Of a stretch of DNA of 60,000 nucleotides, positions 33,634 to 41,657 are shown one piece after another (positions within the stretch are counted from its first letter, which is position 1; every line of letters starts with the position of its first letter). The notes beneath the pieces are model-generated. The model had not been told where the DNA came from and searched no databases. It worked only from the letters and a program-made list of their open reading frames with translations. Source of the DNA: Polytrichum commune (taxonomy: Eukaryota > Streptophyta > Polytrichopsida > Polytrichales > Polytrichaceae); the NCBI GenBank assembly GCA_950295325.1, contig OX485804.1, forward strand, positions 54,612,429-54,672,428, written 5' to 3'. The position numbers and the translations under genes are program-made.

Positions 33634-34053
33634 TTAACGACGAATACGCTTATGGGGCCCTTTGCCATATTTGTCACCGTCATGTTTATGACAATGGTCA
33701 ATCCCCAAACTATGAACTGCAGTGCATGCTGCGCAATCGAGTTTCTGACCTTTGGCATTCCTAAACAGGGATCTAGAGTAAGTGCCCGGTTTAATAACCC
33801 CTGCTCTAGAATAGGCATGAGTTTGTAAAGTAGACTTGTCCTCTTTCAGCGTTGCAACATCTGCCTGCAAAGATGGAGTATGTGGTTGAGGAGTGTGAAC
33901 GACGATAGCCGGAGGAACTGAGTAGTCATATGGGTTGGCAATCTTAATGATGTTGACGTCTGAAGAACCATCGATGGTCAACTTGGTGTGAATTCCAGAG
34001 GAACTAGAAGCACCTGACGGAGGAAGGTTGGGGGGACTTGCGTCAGTACCCAT
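33634..34053 (-). CDS. Small unassigned ORF with Cys/His cluster upstream of SM copy 1
   Basis: A 139-codon minus-strand frame from the ATG at 34051-34053 (MGTDASPPNLPPSGASSSSG) to the stop at 33634. It has a Ser/Pro-rich start, a middle with VVHTPQPHTP, and a C-terminal Cys/His cluster (CAACTAVHSLGIDHCHKHDG) followed by a basic tail (KGPHKRIRR). The cluster could bind a metal ion. It may be an upstream exon of the SM gene or a second protein of the same element. I do not recognise the family. It is not interrupted, unlike the rest of copy 1. Confidence 0.45.
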   Translation of the reverse strand: MGTDASPPNLPPSGASSSSGIHTKLTIDGSSDVNIIKIANPYDYSVPPAIVVHTPQPHTPSLQADVATLKEDKSTLQTHAYSRAGVIKPGTYSRSLFRNAKGQKLDCAACTAVHSLGIDHCHKHDGDKYGKGPHKRIRR

Positions 34054-34699
34054 TTGAGAAGAATATGAGTAGATTACATGAAGGAATGGGTACAAGTAAT
34101 CGGGTATTATATACACTTAGGGTAGACACCAATGCACTTAGAATATTTGATAACCTGTTAGATCAATATAGAGTCAATATGTATTTATGTAAATTGTGAC
34201 AAACTGTAGCATGAAGGATTAGAATGTATTACAATGGAAATATGAAAGAGGAATCTCAACATTGTGGGCTACCTATTTATTAGGAATGTGCTGCCAAAAG
34301 AGAACTGCGATGCACAAGCTCCACATGACGGAGGTACTCTAAACGAGAGTAACATTAATATTTTTAAAATTTGTAACGTTGTCACGATATACAAAATAAG
34401 AGAGTACAAGTCATGGTAGACATACTACTTGACAGGCAATTACATATTATTAGTTGGCGCCGATATAAAACCTGAAATCATAATTGGGCATGACGTTTCA
34501 GGATAGGAATAAGAAGTATAATGAAATCCCAATTAGGCATTAAATAAAGGAATGTCACACCTGGAAAGTCTTGTCTTAGATTTCGTGAAACTTATATCCT
34601 TTCACTTAGTGTCAAAAGTTATGAATTTCATGAGAGGCATAAGACGTGTTTGATTGACGGGAGGGTTTGCGAGTGTTGGAGTAGACATGCACAGGAAGG
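34054..34699. other. Non-coding stretch with duplicated upstream block
   Basis: No ORF of interest. About 34245-34450 resembles 33290-33540 in the same orientation: both contain a TCTCAACATTGTGGG start, CCTATTTATT, a CACATGACGGA or similar stretch, and CAAGTCATGGTAGACAT followed by TTGACA. The spacing is about 950 bp. Confidence 0.65.
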
Positions 34700-35071
34700 G
34701 TGACACGTGACATGCAGGCCCCTATCAAGAGGAGAAAGAAGAGAGGGAAGTTATATTTCAGTAGCACTAAGAAATTGAAGTCGAGCAGGATGGGGAGGAA
34801 GAAGGTGGCGCCTGAAACATATGACACTAGTGGAATTAACAAAGTTTTAGATTTTGACGACACTGAGGAGAACGGAACATTATCGACGATAGACGAATCT
34901 CTGGGTCCCTCAAAATCCAAGAGCCCAGGATCACAATGTCGAGAAGCATCAAAGGATGTGGGGACAGAGTCCAATCCCGTATCCAATCCAGCATCGCAGG
35001 AGGAGAGTGGCGAGGAAGAGGTTGAAGAGACGAGCTTGATGGAACCAGAAGGTTGGTTCCTCGGACCCTAA
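34700..35071 (+). CDS. Unassigned ORF, basic N-terminus and acidic C-terminus
   Basis: A 123-codon plus-strand frame (ATG at 34700). It starts with a basic cluster (APIKRRKKRGKLYFSSTKK) that looks like a nuclear localisation signal and a second KSSRMGRKKV cluster, then becomes acidic (LDFDDTEENG, QEESGEEEVEETS). No domain recognised. It is divergent from SM copy 1 and ends 42 bp before solo LTR F. It could be part of the SM element (MULEs can carry two opposed genes), a fragment of an unrelated gene, or chance. Confidence 0.35.
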   Translation: MTRDMQAPIKRRKKRGKLYFSSTKKLKSSRMGRKKVAPETYDTSGINKVLDFDDTEENGTLSTIDESLGPSKSKSPGSQCREASKDVGTESNPVSNPASQEESGEEEVEETSLMEPEGWFLGP

Positions 35072-35113
35072 ACTTGACAATTTTGAAAGAATTTAGACGC
35101 GGAATAGAAGTTA

Positions 35114-36086
35114 TGTCGCAACCCTTGCTAGGTCCCTTAATAATCTTGCCAATTTTCAATTCTAGCAAAGGTTACGAGTCGCTAACCCTTCGCATTCCGC
35201 CATGCTAATGGATAGCTCCTCTTACCCCGGACCAATAGTTCATAGGAGGGAACCAACCCTCCTACTTTGCTTTCGGGACTCACCCCTTCATCGGTAACCC
35301 ATTTCCCCAATGTGGACTTCCATCCATGGAAGTCCAATCCTATGTTGATCATCGCGTTGCCGGAGCAACACTACAACAACCCGAACCATACTAGGCAACT
35401 ATGGCCTCACAATGGGCCAATGCCCATGGAGGCCGTGCCGTTCGGCCTCGGGTGGGTGAGGCCACACCACCTCACCCATATAAGCCTCTAGGACTCTACG
35501 CGGGGCCCCTACCCCACCGTCAACCAACCTCTTGTCTCTCTACCAAGAGTTGGGGCCAAGTGGACATTTTCCTTTAGCTGCTGGGCCTAGAACCCCCTAG
35601 CAGCTTCAGACCATCATAACTTCCTTGTATGATGTCTGATCATAACAACCAACCACTCCATCTTCATCTACGCTTCACGTAGATGCCGATGGACTCCTCA
35701 CTTGCCCCATTCGGACAAGTATTGAGGACGTTATGCCTGTTTGAACCTTGGCAGTCCCGGGAATCACTCCCAGGCACTGCTGTACCAGGGCGCTGTCCCG
35801 GGACAGCGCCCCACTCAAATGGCCATAACTCCTAGCTCACACCTCCGATTGAGGTGTTCTTGAGCATTCTAGAATCACCACGCCATGAGCTACGCATAGC
35901 TCATGGCCTTACCCTTGTGCCTCCTAGTCTCCGTGGGTGGGAGGCGTTCCCAACGCCCGGGGCCCTCACCCACACTAGGATCACTTGGGCCCTCTCACCA
36001 ACGGCGCCACAAGTCCCGGGTGTCACTCCGGGGTCCCCCTTGTGCCCATGGTGTTTCGGCCACTCCTCATGGAGAGGTGCGCGACA
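35114..36086 (-). repeat. G1 solo LTR F with TSD AGTTA
   Basis: 973-bp minus-strand LTR (plus strand: TGTCGCAACCC...GCGCGACA) flanked by AGTTA (35109-35113 and 36087-36091). It keeps the perfect 24-bp palindrome (about 35790-35813). No internal region. Confidence 0.95.
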
Positions 36087-36282
36087 AGTTAGCCCAAAAA
36101 GTGGTGGGCTTAGAGTAGCCAAAGAATAGGACCCGTCAAAGGCACCCCTCCGGAAGTGATTGTATGGCTTAGTAGTGCAGTCAAATTTTGATATTGAGGG
36201 AATCTTTCTAGAGCCCTAGGGTGCACCCGAGTGGGTCCAAAGGTTTACGGGTTTAGGGTTTGAAGGTAAAGCCAAGGACTGA
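36087..36282. other. Unassigned spacer between two solo LTRs
   Basis: 196 bp of host DNA continuing 34117-35113 after removal of LTR F. No ORF, repeat or recognisable site seen. Confidence 0.5.
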
Positions 36283-38112
36283 TGTGAGCCCAAAAGGGTG
36301 CCCACATTTAGTCTTAGACCCTTGAAACGTTAGTTGATGCACTTTGAAGTAGCATGTTACTTCACAAAAATATAAAAAGAGTGAAATGTTAGTCTTAGAA
36401 GTACCATGTTGTAAGAGGCTAGGATGTGAGTTGTTATTGTGTTTTTACCTTCGGAAGGATTTGAGTGAATGAGGATAGGTAAGGAGAACTTGGATTGAGT
36501 AGTTAGTGAGTAGGCTAGTACAAATGGATGGAGACAACCAAAGTGACTCAAGAGGCAAGTGCATTCGAATTGGGATGAATGGAGGATCACATGGAGCGCA
36601 CAAGTGGACCACCTCATCATGGCCACTTAATGGGGAAGGCCCAAGGAAGAATGCAAGGTGGAGGATAAGCAAATTCTCAAAGCACCAATCAAATCACGAG
36701 TTAAGCATCGTGGTTTGAATTAAGTGGTGAGCGACGATTTGGGAAAGTAAGGGGAGAAAGTTATGGCGGCGGAAAGCGAAGGAGGCTAAGTTTGGGTTGA
36801 AGCATCCCAAGTTTGGTAAAGTGTGGTAGGTAGAAAGCCAAGGCTAGTTAAATGTTCGAATTAGGATCCTTGTTGATCATTTGAGGGAGGAAGGCTTAAA
36901 AGATAGGATTGGCGCCTACTAAGTAGGAGGAAATCTCAAGGGCTTATCGTGAGCCTTGAGGGTGCTCACCCCCTCAAGCTTACTATATAATCCCTCATTC
37001 TTCCCTCACTCATCCTCTCTTTCCTTTGTGCTCCAAGGCACCCCACGAGTTATAAGTGTGGGTGTGGGAAGCCATATTGGAGCACATGTGTGTGCTTAGT
37101 TTTTAGTTTGAGAGCCAAGGCTTGTTAGCCTTGAAGAGGGCTTGACCTCTTGGTAGAATTAGTGTTGACGTGAAGGATTTTAAAGTTAATTCATGATTCC
37201 AATTTGTGGTACTTAAAGTTCATGTTTTGAATACACGTGGTTGCAAGTTCCATGTTTAAGAGTTGAGCACTTGATGTTGTGATGAGTGCAAAAATATACT
37301 TGTGTGGATTAGTTAGTCTTAGTGAAGTTAGGAAATTCTCTCTCCCCCTCTCCTCTCTAGGATTTTAGGATTTTAGGATTAGAGAAGAATTGTGTGATTA
37401 GAAAGGGGTTGTTAGTAGAATTAGGGAAATTAGGTAGGAAGATTAGTTAAGGGCTTGAATAATTAGTGAGGTAGTTGGGGATTACAACTACAAAGTTGTG
37501 GGTTCATGAAGGAGCTGGGTTTATGAAGGAGCTGGGTTTGTTTAGTTAGAAAGTAAAGAGCTGGGTTTATGAAGGACCTGGGTTTGTTTAGTTAGAAGCT
37601 AAGGAGCTGGGTTCATGAAGGAGCTGGGTTTATGAAGGAGCTGGGTTTGTTTAGTTAGAAGCTAAGAAGCTGGGTTTATGAAGGAGCTGGGTTTATGAAG
37701 GAGCTAGGTTTATGTAATTAGAAAGTAAAGAGATGGGTTCATGAAGGAGCTTAGTAGATAGCCTACCTAATTAGCTCATAGACAAGTAGTTAGTTACATT
37801 ATGCTAGTTAGTGTTATGTGTGGCTTTCACAAGTAAATGTATTTGAGATTGACTATAGAGAATAGTGTTTTTTTTAACACTTGCATCCTCTCTTTAAAAA
37901 TAAACCACGTGCACAACTTAAGGGAGAATGTGGAGCACTCTCGCGATGGCAAGACAAAGGAAGCAAAGACCAAAGTTAAATCCAAGACCACTTGAAGGGT
38001 GAACCTTGCACTATGGACTCATCCAAGTCCAAATCCAATACCGCGGAAGAATGTGAGCCCAAACCCACTACTCGGACTACGGACGCTTAAGGGTGGGGGG
38101 TTTGGCCTCACA
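36283..38112 (+). repeat. L2-type solo LTR without TSD
   Basis: 1830-bp unit starting TGTGAGCCCAAAAGGG and ending GGTTTGGCCTCACA, clearly related to 22125-23632. The flanks differ (ACTGA before, CCAAC after), so it is not a simple solo LTR. The right flank begins in the middle of the SM coding frame. A TATA-like CTATATAAT lies at about 36982-36991, followed by a CT-rich leader as in the other copy. The extra length comes partly from a minisatellite at 37507-37760. Small ORFs inside it are not credible. Confidence 0.85.
37507..37760 (+). repeat. Minisatellite inside L2-type LTR
   Basis: Repeated GAGCTGGGTTTATGAAG and GAGCTGGGTTTGTTTAGTTA units in alternating order. It is unrelated in sequence to the ~52-bp minisatellite at the comparable place of the other L2 LTR. 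Confidence 0.85.
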
Positions 38113-40461
38113 CCAACATTCGTAACGCAGTCACCACGTTCAGGACTATGCGTCGCTTTGGAGTCATGGACAGTATTACCAAGTTACGGGGTGCTAGCAA
38201 TTGGAGGTTCGTGCAGCAGAATAGGTTTCCAGGGCAAGGAGCGGACATGGACAAGGTCTTTGTGTTCAAGATGTCTGAAGTTGGACCGGGCAGCGGAGTC
38301 GACCTGGTCAAACGAATGCAACCCGGTGGTGACTTGGAGAACTCCTGGATAATGTTTGACCATGTCAAACGGGTCAGGTCGTGGATGACAATGGCTTGTC
38401 ATGTGTACGATTCCACATACTGCCGTGTCATGACCATCGCAGTATGCGACATGCAATCTGAAGATGTTGCAGCCCAGTCAGTGGTATGGAAGAACCTGAA
38501 CGCTCTCATGGCTCAACATGGAGTGGACAAAGTTAATTTTAAAGGTTTCATGGCCGACAGTGCCCAAGCGAACTGGAATGTTGTTCGAATCATATACGAA
38601 AGTGGAGATGCGTCTGAGAAGATGGTGGACAGAGAGAGGACTTGTCTTTTCCATTGGACGCAGTCCTTGGAGAAACATACCAAGGCCGATATCCGTCAAG
38701 ACCTGCAATACCAGCATTGAATACTATGCCATCAATACAAGAATGCAAAATCGATGGCAGAGGTAGAGACAAAGTTTCTGGCAATTCGGGCATGGTGGAT
38801 GTCATCCGGTGCAGCAACTGAACAAGCTCTACCCCGACTGGAGCTCTGGCTGGCCTTCTGGCATTTCCGTTACCGCCAATGGGGTGGATTTATGGAGTTG
38901 GTAAGTCTATACTTCCCATCCCCTTGCCTGTATATTTCACTCTTTATAGTTCAACTACAATGATTTCGCCATTAGTCTAATTCAGAGTCTATGGGCATTG
39001 CAGAATCTAAGTGAAGCTGAACTAGCGGAAATGCCATCCTGTAACTTGGCTGAATCTATCCATAACAAGTGGAAGCAGCAATCCGGCGATCGAGGCAACG
39101 ATCTTTATGTGGCAACAATCGATGATTTCGTGCGTGCTTTCATGCAATGCTCAGCATATTCCCAGTTCTTGAAGGGAGACAACCCTGGAACTGGACCGTC
39201 GAAGGAGGAATTGAAGCTGAGGCGTGCTCAAAGGTTTGCCGCAAAAACAGGAATATCGAAACCGCTGCATGAGGCCATTCTGAAGATGCTTGGTGGTGAG
39301 GATTGGTGCACAAGGACTCCCCACCTCGAAGGGGAAGAGGTATTTGTTTCTCTGAAGCGTAAACCAGACACTGCTTTCGGTGATGAACGTGAATCTCATA
39401 GGCCAGACAAAATCAGTGTATCCCGACCACGCGTCCAAACCAGATCTGCCCGACTTAACGATTCTCTTACTCCTGTGACAATTCCAGATTCTCCCACAAC
39501 TCCCACAACTGCAGATGAAGAGCAGCCGCAACTTCCAACACACGACGCTCTGCAACAGGTGGATCGACACCACGTCACCGCGATTGAGGAGACATTATGC
39601 AACCCTGCCCAGTGGCACATCGCACGGCTGCCTAAGACATCTGCGAAGGCTTGCTTTGCTTTACAAGCAATTACTAAGAAGAAGTGCGTCGCTCGGATTG
39701 TACAAGACGGGAAGAGCACCGCTGCACCTACCTACTCAGGCCTCATGGATAACTTTCGGAAACAGAGATTGGACCCTCAAGACTTCTTTTTCTGCAATGA
39801 CGACATTGAGAGATGCGTGAAGGGTACAAAAACGAGATGGGTGGTCTCAGTCCCGAACGTTCCGGATGTATGGCCTGTTAAGTTGGGGACCAACTTAACC
39901 TGCAAAGAGATCCTCGCTTTAGAAAACGCAGGCTTTAGACTGCCCCAGTGGAAGGAGATGACACCTTCCAGAATTTTTCAGGACCACCCGTTACCTTTGG
40001 ACTTAGCAAGCTACACGACACCTGCATATCCGGATGAGTTTCCCACCCGGCGTTCACGGAAGTTGATTAGGCGCAACAAGAAGGCCCCGTCAACAAAACA
40101 CGCCAATAATTGTGCCTCAGCCCTATCACTGAAAGCCAAAGTGCACAAATTGTGCATGCTTCTAGCCCCTGCCTTAGGATGCATCGTCTCGTTGGATTCC
40201 GGCACGCCCCCAAAGGTTCAGCAATACTACTTGACGATTTCGCAGCTGCCAGCATGCACTTGTCCTAACTTCAAGGAGATGGCGACTAAAGCAATTGGAA
40301 AAAGGGGTCAATGGGCCAACTGCAAGCATTTATACTATTTGTTTACAGTAGTGTGTGGTTTGGACTCAGATTCAAACACGTTCATTCATGCAGCTAGTTT
40401 TAGCTTCAACGAAGTGAAGCGAGTTTTGCAGGCTGGTTTATTGAAGTACCTTGACTCTTAG
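38113..40461 (+). pseudogene. SM copy 2 (MULE/FAR1-like, SWIM zinc finger), 5'-truncated
   Basis: Exon 38113-38900, intron 38901-39003 (GT-AG, 103 bp), exon 39004-40461 (486 codons, open to a natural stop). Order: NIRNAVTTF, GVMDSITKLRG, MDKVFVFKMSEVGPGSGVDL, VYDSTYCRVMTIA (MULE-type DxTY), FKGFMADSAQANWN (second Asp), TCLFHWTQSLEKH, WLAFWHFRYRQWGGFMEL, then CNLAESIHNKW, GPSKEELKLR, an acidic linker, KKKCVARIV, VWPVKLGTNL, and the SWIM finger CTC...NCKH near the C-terminus. One internal TGA (38718) interrupts exon 1, at a place where copies 1 and 3 read on. The N-terminal half is lost at the L2 LTR junction. SWIM proteins of this type bind DNA in MULE/FAR1 families; the transposase assignment is inference from motif order. 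Confidence 0.85.
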
Positions 40462-40781
40462 AGTTTTCTGTTTCTTTAAAGAAACATATGTATGCAAGAT
40501 TTTATATAATCATGATGTAGTGAGACTAAAAGGGCCACTACAAAATTCCATAAGTGTTAACATTTTTTCTATTCCCTACTTGGGGAGACTACAATAACGT
40601 TAAGTGTTAACTGTTAACTGATTGGCTACTCCCCTCTTTGTAATTTTGTCCTTTATATTTGTTAACTTATTATTATATTATATAATACTATACAATACAA
40701 TATACTGTAACATAGCACATGTAATATACTGTCACATACTGTAACATACCCCCCATTTAGAAATTATTAGGGTTTAAGTTA
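40462..40781. other. AT-rich 3' flank of SM copy 2
   Basis: AT-rich sequence with TATTATATTATATAATACTA near 40670 and CATGTAATATACTGTCACAT near 40718. No gene or defined element seen. Motifs such as AGTGTTAACATTTTTTCT recur weakly near 41205. Confidence 0.4.
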
Positions 40782-41051
40782 TTGACTGCAAATCCCTCCC
40801 TCGTCAACTCAGTGCACCCTAGCAGGTTGAGCCAATCTACCAGCGTTCGAATTTTTGAGTGTTACAATGATGTGCAGTCTTCTCTTCAAACTTTACGTCA
40901 TTATCTTGAGCAGAGGTCTACTGATGTTATGCATTTGGTCAAGAAATTAGAAAAGTTTGAGAAAGAGATTGATCACCTACATGTGAATCAGCTCCAGCAG
41001 ACCTCTATAGATGCCTTCTTCCATCCTAGAGGAGTGGAAATGGAGGAGTGA
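40782..41051 (+). pseudogene. pogo/Tigger-like transposase C-terminal fragment with PIP-box-like motif
   Basis: An 89-codon plus-strand frame: SLQTLRHYLEQRS, a helical LVKKLEKFEKEIDHL stretch, then QQTSIDAFFHP near the end. Tigger/pogo DDE transposases end in this way: a helix with a leading 'LQxLxxY' pattern, a 'LxKLEKxI' helix and a QT-x-(I/L)-x-x-FF tail. The tail QTSIDAFF fits the PCNA-interacting (PIP) consensus Qxx(I/L/M)xxFF exactly. There is no catalytic domain upstream, so it is a fragment or a diverged short gene. The call rests on pattern only. Confidence 0.5.
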
Positions 41052-41389
41052 AACTCCTCAATTGTATTTTGGAACTTCATTTGGTATTATAATAATATTT
41101 TACTTGTATTACATTTATACGTGTTATGTTTTGATTTGTTCAACTTTGTATTTCTATAAGTGTTACAAATGCTCAATTTAACACCCTACACCATATTTTT
41201 CACTGATACAGTAACATTTTTTCCTGTAATTGTCCACGGCCATAGGACCCACTGTTTACTAAGTTTAGAAAAAAAACTTTATTAAAAATACATTTAGTCT
41301 AAAAATAGTGTAACCTTACTGCTCTAAATAACATTTTCATCAAAATATCTCGGAAGTTACCGCTCACCGCTCGCAAAATAGCTTCGTCC
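41052..41389. other. Unassigned AT-rich stretch
   Basis: No ORF. The segment near 41290-41390 (CATTTAGTCT, TTACCGCTCACCGCTCGCAA) resembles 45320-45400 downstream of SM copy 3 and may be the shared 3' end of the SM element. Confidence 0.4.
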
Positions 41390-41657
41390 CCCCCTAAACC
41401 AACAAGAACATGTTCTAAATCAAACATTTAAATCCAAGGCCCTTCCCCTTGCTTCATCAAACACTACTCACTTAACCAAACACTCCCTAATGCCACTAAG
41501 CTTCTAATTAACCACACAAAATAGGCTTAAGGCCTAAAACATAAACCACACCAAGCCTCACTCTGTTTATACTTTTGATTGTTTCAATAACACTCCAAAT
41601 GCAATTCTAAATAAATTCTAAACATAAAACAAATATGAGCAACCATTTTGGGCTCAT
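41390..41657 (-). repeat. L2-type LTR remnant, reversed and truncated
   Basis: The minus strand begins TGTATGAGCCCAAAATGG and continues with an AGTATAAACAGAGTGAGG-like block, which corresponds to CATAAAAAGAGTGAAG near the start of 22125-23632. The other end is missing. The boundary with SM copy 3 lies at about 41655-41660, where copy 3 loses its N-terminus. Confidence 0.6.

Noticed and set aside
36357-36718. Small ORFs at the start of the L2-type LTR
   Set aside because: They overlap on both strands inside an LTR and have no counterpart in the other L2 copy.
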